A stretch of 64,000 bases of DNA, taken from contig NZ_CP066801.1 of NCBI RefSeq assembly GCF_016598575.1, positions 62,001-126,000 on the forward strand, given 5' to 3'. Source of the DNA: Streptomyces sp. HSG2 (GTDB lineage Bacteria; Actinomycetota; Actinomycetes; Streptomycetales; Streptomycetaceae). Below, piece after piece: positions 7,715 to 15,487 of this stretch (the stretch's first letter is position 1; each line of letters opens with the position of its first letter). The position numbers and the translations under genes were made by a program. The notes beneath the pieces were generated by a model. The model was not told where the DNA came from, made no database searches, and worked only from the letters and a program-made list of their open reading frames with translations.

Positions 7715-8164
7715 TCACGCCTCCGGTGTCTGCTTCTGCGTGGCCGCCTTCCGCCTGCGCTTCTTCCCGGGGTCCGGGAGCTGCGCACCGGGGAGGGCCA
7801 TCTTCCTGAACTCCTCGGGAACGTCCTGGTCCACCACCAGTTCGTTGAGGAGGCTCAGTTGATCCACATGTACTTTGACCTGCCGCTTGGCCGCACCCCG
7901 GACAGGCTTGTCGACGGTTTTCAGCCCTCCTCGGAGGGTCGCGGCGGGCTGGAGCTGGATGGAGCCCTTCTTGGGCGAGTAGGCCAGGCCGAGCCTCTTG
8001 AGTTTCGCCTGGGCTCGCGAGACCTGGGAGGGATCCATCTCCAGGGCCTCGGCGATGTCCACCTGCCTCAGTTCGACGTGGCCGCCGACCTCCTGGCTGC
8101 CCATCAGGTAGAGCAGCACGCACAGAGCAGGGTCATTGCGTGAAGTGATCTTGTCCGGTTTCAT
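7715..8164 (-). CDS. RepL-like winged-helix paralogue, N-terminus replaced by IS end
   Basis: This 149-residue protein is a paralogue of the next gene. Its [16 protein letters not shown] and [20 protein letters not shown] match the paralogue's RVLFRLLGTQEPGG and DELADALEVHRSLVGRGLQA, and the wing ends [12 protein letters not shown]. The first 12 residues ([12 protein letters not shown]) are encoded by the terminal sequence of an ISAs1-family element: the same bases occur at the left end of the copy at 18751. The original N-terminus, about 25-30 residues to judge from the paralogue, has therefore been cut off, and the apparent start codon lies inside IS sequence. Without a clear ribosome-binding site it may be poorly expressed. 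The C-terminus is basic ([12 protein letters not shown]). A role in replication is inferred from the fold and neighbours. Confidence 0.55.
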   Translation of the reverse strand: MKPDKITSRNDPALCVLLYLMGSQEVGGHVELRQVDIAEALEMDPSQVSRAQAKLKRLGLAYSPKKGSIQLQPAATLRGGLKTVDKPVRGAAKRQVKVHVDQLSLLNELVVDQDVPEEFRKMALPGAQLPDPGKKRRRKAATQKQTPEA

Positions 8165-8348
8165 CCGGTGAGGCCGAGGGCGGTCAAGGGGCGGCGGTAG
8201 TCGCGGGCGGCTCGGCGGAGGGCTGCGGCGATGTTGGTCGCGCCGTCCTGGCGGTGGAGGCCGATGGCGAGGTTGCGCAGGCTGGCCATGGTGCGGGGCA
8301 GGTGGGCGGTGCGGACCTTGGAGTCGTCCTCGCGGAAGGTGCGGTCGG
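8128..8348 (-). mobile_element. ISAs1-family remnant (terminal repeat plus transposase C-terminus)
   Basis: This fragment starts with an ISAs1-type terminal repeat (CAGGGTCATTGCGTGAA) and contains the last 60 or so codons of the transposase. These read [20 protein letters not shown] and onward to GLTG, with the stop at 8161-8163. It is closely similar to the left end of the element at 18751-20143. The similarity breaks off near 8348, 16 bases before an IS3-family element. The rest of the transposon is missing. Confidence 0.8.
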
Positions 8349-8380
8349 AAGATTTCAAGTCCAGTGAGACGGTCGTGACG

Positions 8381-9388
8381 CTATGAGATTTGTGGTGTGG
8401 GTTCGCGGCGCTTGGCTGGGTCGTTGATCCAGGCGGTCTGGGGTATCTCGGGTGGTCGGGGGCGGCGGCCGAAGCGTTCGGGGTGGCGGGCGTATGCCTC
8501 GGCGAGGGTGACGGCCCGCTGGTCGCGGACCTCCTCGGCGGTCCCGAAGTGGACGGAAGCGGGCGTGTGCCAGCCGATGCCCGAATGCCGATGCTCATGA
8601 TTGTAGTACGCGATGAACGCGTCGAACCACTCGCGGGCGTGGGCCAGTGAGTCGAACCGTTCGGGATAGTCCGACATGTACTTCGTGGTCTTGAACTGTG
8701 CCTCGCTGTAAGGGTTGTCGTTGGAGACCTTCGGCCGGGAGTGCGACCTTGTCACTCCGAGATCGATGAGCAGCTGGGAGACCTTCTTGCTCGTCATCGA
8801 GGTGCCGCGGTCCGCGTGCACGGTCTCGGGCACGATCCCGTTGCGGGCGATGGTCTCGCGGATCAACTCCTCGGCCCGTCCGGCCGATTCGGCGAGTTCG
8901 ACGGTGTGGCCGACGATGTAGCGGCTGAAGATGTCGATGATGACGTAGGCGTGGTACCAGATGCCCTTGGCCGGTCCGGCCGTCTTGGTGATGTCCCAGG
9001 TGAACACCTGCGACGGGGCGGTGGCCACCAGCTCGGGCACCGTCTTGGCGGGATGGGTGGCCTGGCGGCGGCGCTCACCGGACTGCCCCCTTTCGCGCAG
9101 GATCCGGTACATCGTGGAGACGGAGCAGTGATAGCGCCCGGCATCCAGCTCGCGGGCCCAGATCTGCGCGGGTGGCAGCTCGGCGTATTCGTCGCGGTTC
9201 ATCAACTCCAGTACCGCAGCCCGCTCTTCGGCCGTCAGAGCCGCGGGCTGGACCCGCGGCGAGCGGGGCCTGCACGGTGGCGGGGGCTGCAGCCGGCGGT
9301 AGTGGGTGGCCCTCGATCGACCGGTCAGCCGGCACGCGGCCGTCACGCCCAGCCTGCCCTCGACGCCGGTGAACGCGTCGTCGACCAC
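8381..9388 (-). CDS. IS3-family transposase OrfB (DDE integrase)
   Basis: This is the catalytic half of an IS3-family transposase with an rve-type integrase core. The first catalytic Asp lies in [10 protein letters not shown], the second in [14 protein letters not shown], and the Glu in [21 protein letters not shown]. An HTH_21-like segment precedes the core. The frame overlaps the end of OrfA, and IS3 elements normally make an OrfAB fusion by -1 frameshifting. No obvious A-rich slippery heptamer is visible here. GTG 9388 is the first reasonable independent start, so the start is uncertain. No internal stop is seen, so it may be active. Confidence 0.82.
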   Translation of the reverse strand: MVDDAFTGVEGRLGVTAACRLTGRSRATHYRRLQPPPPCRPRSPRVQPAALTAEERAAVLELMNRDEYAELPPAQIWARELDAGRYHCSVSTMYRILRERGQSGERRRQATHPAKTVPELVATAPSQVFTWDITKTAGPAKGIWYHAYVIIDIFSRYIVGHTVELAESAGRAEELIRETIARNGIVPETVHADRGTSMTSKKVSQLLIDLGVTRSHSRPKVSNDNPYSEAQFKTTKYMSDYPERFDSLAHAREWFDAFIAYYNHEHRHSGIGWHTPASVHFGTAEEVRDQRAVTLAEAYARHPERFGRRPRPPEIPQTAWINDPAKRREPTPQIS

Positions 9389-9405
9389 CGGGTCGGCGGC
9401 AGCCT

Positions 9406-9789
9406 TCAGTCCGCGCCCTCGGAGATCATTTCCAAGAGCGCGGAAGCTTTTCCCATTACCTCCAACGCGGCCTTGTTGCGGGCCAGTTCCTTCTCCAGCC
9501 GTTCCACCTGGCGGCGCAGTCTCTCGTTCTCCGCCTCGGCAGCAGACTTCTTCGGCCTCGCCGGGCTGGTGCGCTTGTCGACCAGCTTCTCCAGAGCCCC
9601 GGCATCCCGCGCGGCCCGCCATTCCTTGACGTGCGAGTGGTACAGCCGCTCGCGGCGCAGGATTGCGCCCTTCTCGTTCTTGGGCGCGGCGTCGTACTCG
9701 GCCACGATCCGCAGCTTGTACTCGGGGCTGAAAGTGCGGCGCTTCGGCCGGGGAGCCGGGTCGGATCCGGCAGGCTTGGTGCTGGTCAT
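9406..9789 (-). CDS. IS3-family transposase OrfA (HTH, coiled coil)
   Basis: The 127-residue product has the OrfA layout of IS3 elements: an HTH_Tnp_1-type segment (RRTFSPEYKLRIVAEYDAAP) that binds the terminal repeats, and a leucine-zipper-like coiled coil (AEAENERLRRQVERLEKELA) at about residues 83-105 for multimerisation with OrfB. The start ATG at 9789 is preceded by GGAGAACC. It ends at 9406, overlapping the upstream part of the OrfB frame. Confidence 0.85.
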   Translation of the reverse strand: MTSTKPAGSDPAPRPKRRTFSPEYKLRIVAEYDAAPKNEKGAILRRERLYHSHVKEWRAARDAGALEKLVDKRTSPARPKKSAAEAENERLRRQVERLEKELARNKAALEVMGKASALLEMISEGAD

Positions 9790-9848
9790 GAGGGGGTGGT
9801 TCTCCTGTCGTGCCCTCTCAGGCTAACCCGCCGAAGCGGGGCGTCTCA

Positions 9849-10142
9849 CCCAAGGCTGACAGAGAGGGGGCCGAACTCGCCACCACCCGCAAGGTCATCG
9901 ACAGCCTCGCCCCGCCCGACTACGAACCGGCCCCCGCGGACACCGCCACTGTCTACCAGCGCATCGTGACTGCCTTCAACGAGCACCCCGAGAAGGTATT
10001 CCGCGTCCGCGACCTGCACGAACATCTCGGTCTGCCCGACGACGAGCCCTCGATCAACGTCACCCGCTCCCGCCTGGGACGACTCGTTCGCCAGGGATTC
10101 CTCGAGCAGCCCGGACGTGGCCGCTATCAGAAACGGACTTAA
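9849..10142 (+). pseudogene. Winged-helix protein, C-terminal fragment cut by IS3 element
   Basis: The plus strand reads ADREGAELATTRKVIDSLAP and then VYQRIVTAFNEHPEKVFRVR, DLHEHLGLPDDEPSINVTRS and RLGRLVRQGFLEQPGRGRY. The last part is a typical small winged helix-turn-helix. The coding frame runs straight out of the IS3 end at 9848, so the N-terminus has been removed. I recognise the fold but not the family. The stop TAA at 10140-10142 is in the same frame as the metallophosphoesterase fragment that follows. Confidence 0.5.
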
Positions 10143-10610
10143 CGCCCTCTCAGCTCACTTCCACGATCACTCTCCCTGCCCGTGAACGGCCTGGGAAAGG
10201 TGCTGTTCTGCCACGCCACCCCCCGCAACGACGAGGAGGTAGTCCTGGTCGACTCCCGCCTCGACCGCTGGAAGGAAGTCTTCAACGGACTCGATACCGA
10301 CATCCGCACCGTGGTCTGCGGCCACACCCACATGCCGTTCGTTCGCCTCGCCCACGGCCGACTCGTGATCAACCCCGGCAGCATTGGCATGCCCTACGGA
10401 CGAACCGGAGCACACTGGGCCCTCCTGGGCCCGGGCGTCGAACTCCGCACCACACACTTCGACCTCCAAGCCGCGGCCACCCAGCTCAACCAGGACTCGT
10501 CCTACCCCGACATCACCGAATGGGCCGACTACTTCCTGCACGCTCGCGCCACCGACGCCGACGCCCTCACAGCCTTCGCCCCACGGGAGGGACGCGACCA
10601 CAGCCCGTGA
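10143..10610 (+). pseudogene. Metallophosphoesterase (YfcE-like), C-terminal half only
   Basis: The frame from about 10150 reads LSSLPRSLSLPVNGLGKVLF and then CHATPRNDEEVVLVDSR, with the metal-binding motif VVCGHTHMPFVRL and the following VINPGSIGMPYGR. These are the last conserved blocks of calcineurin-like phosphoesterases. The N-terminal blocks that bring the first metal ligands (DxH and GDxxD) are missing, so it cannot be a working enzyme. It begins directly after the stop of the previous fragment, suggesting a deletion joint at about 10143. A GTG at 10179 could start translation but gives only the tail. Confidence 0.75.
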
Positions 10611-10681
10611 CACTCGCACCCCATCCACGACAGCGGGCAGCCGAACACCGACTACACGATCAACGACGCCTACCAATCTCA

Positions 10682-10906
10682 ACCCCCTGCCTGCCGCCGG
10701 CCGGCGGCACTGCCCAGGCGTACGCGCGCTGGGCCGGGCACCTGCCCGACGGCACCGAGGTAGCCGCCGTAGAGCTGCCCGGCCACGGCTCCCGGATGGG
10801 CGAGCCGCCGTTGACCCGGATGGCGGACGTGGTCGAGGGGATTGAGACCGCCCTGGCGGCGCGCCCCGAGCTGCCGCTGGTGATCTTCGGGCACAGCATG
10901 GGGGGC
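10682..10906 (+). pseudogene. Type II thioesterase fragment
   Basis: About 75 codons match the N-terminal part of a type II thioesterase, the editing enzyme that clears stalled acyl groups from PKS and NRPS carrier proteins. The segment has CLPPAGGTAQAYARWAGHLP, then VAAVELPGHGSRMGEPPLT, and LPLVIFGHSMGG with the nucleophile elbow GHSMG. The usual beginning and everything after GHSMGG (including the catalytic Asp and His) are missing. It is a remnant of a biosynthetic gene at the cluster edge, probably from this or a related PKS locus. Confidence 0.7.
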
Positions 10907-11134
10907 GGTCGTCCGACCCCGACACCTGATCCGGCCCCGACGAGCGGCTCGTGGCCCGGTCTCACCCGCCGGGTGTCGGCGAGCCGGGGTGGCCGCCGTC
11001 ACCCGGCCGAGTAGGGGCATCGGAGCAGCGACGCCTTGACCTGGTCCCGCGCCTGGTGGATCTGCCCGATCCGGTGCTTGCGAGCCTCCAGTCTCGGCGT
11101 CACCAGCCAGCCGTTGGGCCGACTCCAACACTCT

Positions 11135-12175
11135 CTACTTGCTGCGGCCTCGCCGCTGCGCGGGTCCTTCCCCCTGGCGGGGAGGCGTCCCATCCTGCGC
11201 GGTACCCGCGCCCTGTTGGGGAGGACGCTTACCCCGCGTGGTGCTTCGGGACCACCCAGCAGCGCTGGACGGGCGCCGAGGCCGATCGAGCTTCTGCGCG
11301 GCCGCCGAGGTCAGCAGGGGGCGCGCCTGCTTCTCGATGCGCTCCAGTCGCGAAGGCCACTCCGGTCCGAGCTGCCGGCTGGCCTCCCGCAGGCGTAGCT
11401 GTGTGGCGACGAAAGATTCGCTCTCCGTCTGCGTCCAGGGTCGGGACCGCTCTGCGGCAAGAGCCTGCGAGAGCGTTGGCGGACTGGACCAGGTTCCGCC
11501 GTTCAGGGTGTTGCTGTAGCGGGGCTTGCTCTCTCCCCGGCGGTAGACGCTGGCGAGATCGACCAGAGCGCCACGATCGACTCGGTCGGCGAGATCGAGG
11601 GTGCCGCTGTAGGACTCGTCGGCGTTCGCCTGTACCGTCAGCCGCCCCTGCCCGCGGTCAGCGAGCTGCTCGAAGTATCGGCTGACGATGCCCTGATTGC
11701 TCATGGCCTGTGGGACGCCCATGAACAGGCCTTCTAGGCGTACACCGACCTGGCGGTAGGCGCGCATCTTCTCTTCCACGGCCGCGCTGTTCTGGGACGT
11801 CTCTTGGATGATCGCGTGCAGCCCGTGCGAGTGTACGTACTCCTCCGCCTGGGCCATCCAGGCTCGCCCGTCGGCCCTCGTGTACGCGGCCATCAGCGTG
11901 TCGTCCTGCGCCATCAGGGTTGCGTAGGCAGGGTGGTAGGGCTTGTAGAGGTCGCTATCGACGTCCACGAACCCACCGCGCTGGTTAAGAACACCGGCCA
12001 CCATCTCGGTGACGCGACTCTTGCCAGCGCCGGGCTGACCGACGAGGAAGACCACCGTGGGAGTCGCCTGCGCTACCCGGCCATCCAGCAGGTCGGGCAC
12101 GATCCGCTCGCGGAAGATGCGCTGGTTCTCCTCCTCCGGCAGCCGGTGCCGCTCGACTTCTGCCGGGTCTATCAC
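11135..12175 (-). CDS. Zeta-toxin-like kinase
   Basis: The 346-residue product has a zeta-toxin / AAA domain. In that family the toxin phosphorylates UDP-N-acetylglucosamine and blocks wall synthesis; some actinobacterial homologues have other targets. The P-loop GQPGAGKS is at residues 46-53, preceded by TVVFLV. The zeta-type acidic strand and substrate loop GGFVDVDSDLYKPYHP follows at about 67-82. LHAIIQETSQNSAAV near 130-145 resembles the next conserved strand. The C-terminal 60 residues are basic and low-complexity. The start is GTG 12175, whose GTGA overlaps the stop of the preceding small gene, so the pair is translationally coupled in the antitoxin-first order usual for toxin-antitoxin operons. 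Plasmid stabilisation is a reasonable role beside linear-plasmid genes. Confidence 0.82.
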   Translation of the reverse strand: MIDPAEVERHRLPEEENQRIFRERIVPDLLDGRVAQATPTVVFLVGQPGAGKSRVTEMVAGVLNQRGGFVDVDSDLYKPYHPAYATLMAQDDTLMAAYTRADGRAWMAQAEEYVHSHGLHAIIQETSQNSAAVEEKMRAYRQVGVRLEGLFMGVPQAMSNQGIVSRYFEQLADRGQGRLTVQANADESYSGTLDLADRVDRGALVDLASVYRRGESKPRYSNTLNGGTWSSPPTLSQALAAERSRPWTQTESESFVATQLRLREASRQLGPEWPSRLERIEKQARPLLTSAAAQKLDRPRRPSSAAGWSRSTTRGKRPPQQGAGTAQDGTPPRQGEGPAQRRGRSK

Positions 12176-12480
12176 GCGACACTCGCCAGGACGTCGCGCG
12201 CCAGGGCCGCATAGTGTGCGCGCGCGTCTGCGATCTGCTGGGCATCCGCCGACCGTAGCCTTTCACGGTCACGGGCCAGGCGAGACTGGGCTTCGCGAGC
12301 CTTGCCGATTCGACCCGGGTCGGGCTCGGACTTTTTCTCTTCGGCGGCGATGAGCGCGCTGTAGGCACCCACCGCACCGTTGACCGCCTCAACCGCAGCC
12401 TCGTATGCGGCGGTCTCCTCGTTCGACCACTTGTACTCGGGGAGCTGGTGGGTGATCGAGACGTCGTTGTTAGCGGACAT
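12172..12480 (-). CDS. Putative antitoxin of the zeta-like toxin
   Basis: This 102-residue acidic, mostly helical protein begins MSANNDVSITHQLPEYKWSN and has a charged heptad-like stretch from about residue 50 to 85 (GKAREAQSRLARDRERLRSA). It has no recognisable DNA-binding domain and does not look like the classical epsilon antitoxin. The ATG at 12480 has AAGGGGGAAG a few bases upstream. Its stop overlaps the start of the zeta-like gene. Antitoxin function is inferred from operon position, size and charge; the sequence itself is not a known family to me. Confidence 0.55.
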   Translation of the reverse strand: MSANNDVSITHQLPEYKWSNEETAAYEAAVEAVNGAVGAYSALIAAEEKKSEPDPGRIGKAREAQSRLARDRERLRSADAQQIADARAHYAALARDVLASVA

Positions 12481-12725
12481 GGTCTTCCCCCTTCGTGTCG
12501 AGACAGTGATCATTCTCCACCCTGGCGCCCTGCTGGAGCACCGCCCACGCAGACCTGCACTGGGCCAAGTTGATTCCTGGATCCACCGCGTGAATTCTCG
12601 TCTCCGGTATCCGGCGGGCTCGGGGTGATCTTTCGGGGTGCGGGCAGCACGATGGGCCGGGTGGCCGTCCGGTGCGGGGTCTCCGAGGTTTTTCAGGTCG
12701 TGGGTGGTCAGGTCGGCTGCGTGGT
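12481..12725. other. Intergenic stretch with no recognisable gene
   Basis: About 245 bases between the antitoxin start and a transposase remnant. I see no convincing reading frame. The first 60 bases presumably contain the promoter of the toxin-antitoxin operon, but no clear -35/-10 pair stands out. Confidence 0.4.
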
Positions 12726-12825
12726 TCAGGTGAGCATGCGCTGGCCGGTGGCGGTCCACAGGTCGGTGAAGTCGTCACACCAGCGCCAGCGTTCGGGCAG
12801 GTGGAGGGTGAGGCGGCGGGGGGCC
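12726..12825 (-). pseudogene. Transposase C-terminal remnant (IS1380-like)
   Basis: The minus strand reads APRRLTLHLPERWRWCDDF and TDLWTATGQRMLT before a TGA at 12726-12728. This resembles the C-terminal tail of IS1380-type transposases. An IS3 element with GGCC target duplications is inserted directly upstream. Removing that element joins this tail to GRLTRVRAPRRL in frame, but nothing more of the transposase is recognisable beyond 14120. The family call is tentative. Confidence 0.35.
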
Positions 12826-12849
12826 TTGACCCCGAATCCTGGACACGGG

Positions 12850-13749
12850 CTATGCGGCTTGAGCCAGCGTAGTTGATGTTGCGGCGAGTGCCGTCTCGTA
12901 GGCGATCGGGCTGCGTTGTCCGAGTCGTGAGTGGCGGCGTCGGGTGTTGTAGCGGTTCAGCCATCGGAAGGCGTCGAGCCGGGCTTCGCGCTCGCTGGAC
13001 CAGCTCTTGCGGCCTTGGAGGGTTTCCCGCTTGAACGTCGCGTTGAAGGACTCGGCCAGCGCGTTGTCCGCCGAGCTGCCGACCGCGCTCATGGACTGGC
13101 GGACACCGGCCTTCGCGCAGGCGTGGGCGAAGGCCCGACTGGTGTATTGCGCCCCGTGGTCGCTGTGCATGACGGCCCCCGCGAGGCTGCCGCGGGTCCG
13201 TATCGCCGCGTCCAGGGCATCGGTGACGAGCTCGGTCCGCATGTGATCGGCCAGCGCCCATCCGGCCAGGCGGCGCGAGGCGAGGTCGATGACCGTGGCG
13301 AGATAGAGGAACTTCCCACCGTCCAGCGGGAGATACGTAATATCGCCGGCATACCTGGTGTTCGGCTCCGTGGCGGTGAAGTCCCGGCCGATCAGGTCGG
13401 GCGCCTTCGCGGCGGCCGGGTCCGGGACCGTGGTGCGGTGTCTGCGGCGCAGGCGCGTCCCGGCGATACCGGCAGTGCGCATGAGGCGGGCGACGCGCTT
13501 GTGGTTGACGCGCTCACCGTCCTCGCGGAGCTCGGCGGTGATCCTGGGGACACCGTAGGTGCCGTCCGACTCCCGGTGGACGGTTTGGATCCGTGCGGCG
13601 AGCTGGGCGTCGGCCGCCCGGCGGGCCGCCCGGTCCGGTGCGGTCCGGCGCCAGTAGTAGAAGCTGGAGCGGGCGATGCCCAGGACCTGGCACAACCGCT
13701 TCACGCCGTATCGGCGCTGGTGGTCGCAGACGAACTGGAAGCGGTTCAC
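12850..13749 (-). CDS. IS3-family transposase OrfB
   Basis: The 299-residue product is an intact rve-type DDE transposase. The HTH_21 segment is GTYGVPRITAELREDG. The first Asp is in NTRYAGDITYLPLDGG, the second in GAVMHSDHGAQYTSRAF, and the Glu in NALAESFNATFKRE. It starts at GTG 13749, overlapping the orfA stop (GTGA), so it may be made by coupling rather than only by frameshift fusion. No internal stop or frameshift is visible. Confidence 0.9.
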   Translation of the reverse strand: MNRFQFVCDHQRRYGVKRLCQVLGIARSSFYYWRRTAPDRAARRAADAQLAARIQTVHRESDGTYGVPRITAELREDGERVNHKRVARLMRTAGIAGTRLRRRHRTTVPDPAAAKAPDLIGRDFTATEPNTRYAGDITYLPLDGGKFLYLATVIDLASRRLAGWALADHMRTELVTDALDAAIRTRGSLAGAVMHSDHGAQYTSRAFAHACAKAGVRQSMSAVGSSADNALAESFNATFKRETLQGRKSWSSEREARLDAFRWLNRYNTRRRHSRLGQRSPIAYETALAATSTTLAQAA

Positions 13750-14051
13750 CAGCGCGTCTCCCCGGCGAAATACTTCGCGGCCTTCCGCAGGAGCTCGCGT
13801 TCCTCCTCCAGCTCGCGGATCTTCTTCCGCGCGGCGGCGAGCTCTGCCTGAAGCGAAGACTCCGGCACCGCCGGACCCTCCGGGCGGCGGCCACGGGGAC
13901 GGGCGGCACCGGCCGCCCGGATCCAGTTCCTCAGCGTCTCCGGGTTGACCCCCAGATCAGCGGCGACCGACTTGATCGTCGCCCCGGGCCGCGACTCGTA
14001 CAGCGCGACCGCGTCCGCCTTGAACTCAGGCGGGTAGTGCTTCATGACCAC
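13746..14051 (-). CDS. IS3-family transposase OrfA
   Basis: The product of about 101 residues has the HTH of IS3 OrfA proteins (YPPEFKADAVALYESRPG, then DLGVNPETLRNWIRAAG) and a coiled-coil tail (LAAARKKIRELEEERELLRK). GTG 14051 is chosen because CAGGAG lies at good distance and the result, MVMKHYPPEF, matches the start of the related orfA at 16437. ATG 14045 is the alternative. Confidence 0.85.
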   Translation of the reverse strand: MVMKHYPPEFKADAVALYESRPGATIKSVAADLGVNPETLRNWIRAAGAARPRGRRPEGPAVPESSLQAELAAARKKIRELEEERELLRKAAKYFAGETRW

Positions 14052-14186
14052 GGGACATCCGTTCTCCTGGACCTTCAAGATCCAAGTGTCTCGGGTGTCC
14101 AGGATCCGGGGTCAAGGCCCGTACTCGAGTCAGCCTGCCCGGTGTCCTGCGGCACGTTACGGGCGGCCAACCCGATCACGACACCG

Positions 14187-15452
14187 CTACCCCCATACAA
14201 GTCGGAAGTACTGCCGCAGCAGTCCGTTGGTGTTCTCGTTCGTGCCGCGCTGCCAGGGGCTGTGCGGGTTGGCGAAGTAGATCTCCAGCCCGCTGTCGAT
14301 GCACAGTTGAGCGTGCTCGGCCATCTCCGAGCCCTGGTCCCACGTGAGTGTCCTGCGCAGCTGCTCGGGCAGTGAGGTGATTGTGGTGGCGATGGCATCC
14401 CGGACCGCTGTGGCCCCGTGTCCGGCCAGTGCCGGGCCGTTCTTCTCCCGGGGCCCGCCGTGGCCGGGCATCGGGGGCAGGTGCAGCAGCATCGTGAACC
14501 GGGTAGTGCGTTCGACCAGCGTGCCGATCGCCGAGCTGTTCAGCCCGATGATCAAGTCGCCCTCCCAGTGTCCGGGGACCGCCCGGTCCTCCACCTCGGC
14601 CGGCCGCTCGCTGATCTTCACATCGTCGGTGACGAACTTCTTGCCCCGTCCCTGGGCGCGGGCCCGGGGAACCCGCAGGGCGCGTCCGGTGCGCAGGCAG
14701 GCGGACAGCTCGCGCCGCAGCCCGCCCCGGCCCTGGATGAACAGCGCCTGGTAGATGGCCTCGTGCGAGATACGCATCGTGTCGTCTTCGGGGAAGTCGA
14801 GCGGCAGGCGTCGGGCGATCTGCTCGGGGCTCCATGCCGTCCCCCACCGCCGGTCCGCCCTGCGGCCGTGCCGCCGCTTCTTCCACGGTACTTCCGGGCC
14901 GGCCACCTCGCTGCCGTCCTCCGTACGCACTGTCCCGGCCAGCCGGTCCCGCACCCACTCCCACAACCGCGGATTCTCCTTGAGCTTGCAGGGCTTGGGC
15001 CGACGGGCCTGCCGATCCGCGTGCCACTGGGCGACCGAGGCACGATAGTCCAGCCGACCGCCGCGCGTTGCCGCGTTGCGGCGCAGTTCGCGGGAGACCG
15101 TCCATGGTGAACGCTCCAGCTCGCGAGCGATCTCCCGTACTCCGCAGTTCTTCGCGCGCAGCAGCGCGACCTCCTCGCGTTCGGCGAACGACAGATAGCG
15201 GCCCGACGGCTCGTCCAGGCTGATCGATGGCATGCCGCCACCCTCACGGAACCACCGCGGCCCCAATGGCATCGACACCCCGCACGCCACCGCGGCGTCC
15301 TCGCCGGACATCCCTTTCGCGATCAGCCGCCAGAACTGTTGACGCTCCGCCCGTCGGTTGACCGGCGACCTCCCCGGCGACTGCAACGGCGGCCGCCCGG
15401 CCTTGATCGCCTCCCGCGCTCGTCCCTGCGCCACAACATTCTCCCTCGTCAT
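14187..15452 (-). pseudogene. IS30-family transposase, C-terminus truncated
   Basis: The frame encodes an IS30-family transposase from ATG 15452. It has an N-terminal HTH (SFAEREEVALLRAKNCGVRE, then IARELERSPWTVSRELRRNA) and the DDE core, with GHWEGDLIIGLNSSA and TLTWDQGSEMAEH for the two Asp residues and the Glu in NSPWQRGTNENTNG-like HSPWQRGTNENTNG. Family members continue for about 50 more residues after LLRQYF. Here the frame changes to RLVWG and stops, so the 3' end of the element was lost at about 14205. The element is inserted in a degenerate IS3 copy; its right end is at about 15487. Confidence 0.8.
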
Positions 15453-15487
15453 CGAGGTGTTGCGACGACCACTTGAATCCGCCCTGG
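14205..15487 (-). mobile_element. Truncated IS30-family element nested in an IS3 remnant
   Basis: The right end lies near 15487, where the IS3 OrfB sequence HSDHGAQ stops matching its family and IS30 sequence begins. The left end is missing. No pair of inverted repeats can therefore be shown. It has separated the IS3 OrfB N-terminal half from its C-terminal half, which is no longer present. Confidence 0.65.

Larger units (their letters stand above)
8365..9848 (-). mobile_element. IS3-family insertion sequence, apparently complete
   Basis: The element is about 1.48 kb, begins TGAGACGG at 8365 and ends in the inverted sequence CGTCTCA at 9848. It carries two overlapping reading frames typical of IS3 elements. 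I see no convincing target-site duplication: the left flank ends TCCAG and the right begins CCCAA. The left side abuts an ISAs1 remnant and the right side abuts a decapitated gene, so flanking deletions probably followed insertion. Confidence 0.75.
12826..14115 (-). mobile_element. IS3-family insertion sequence, complete, with 4-bp target duplication
   Basis: The element is 1,290 bp. Its ends are near-perfect inverted repeats beginning TTGACCCCG(A/G)ATCCTGG at 12826 and, inverted, ending at 14115. It is flanked by direct GGCC repeats (12822-12825 and 14116-14119), consistent with a target-site duplication. It contains intact orfA and orfB and is probably the best-preserved IS3 element in the window. 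Confidence 0.85.

Noticed and set aside
8365..9848. Target-site duplication for the first IS3 element
   Set aside because: Flanks TCCAG and CCCAA do not match, and shifting the ends by a few bases does not produce a convincing duplication.
10999..11193. 64-codon minus-strand frame after the zeta-like gene (ending HQARDQVKASLLRCPYSAG)
   Set aside because: Its start lies inside the zeta-like coding region, it has no ribosome-binding site and no family resemblance. It could be a small gene, but the support is too thin.
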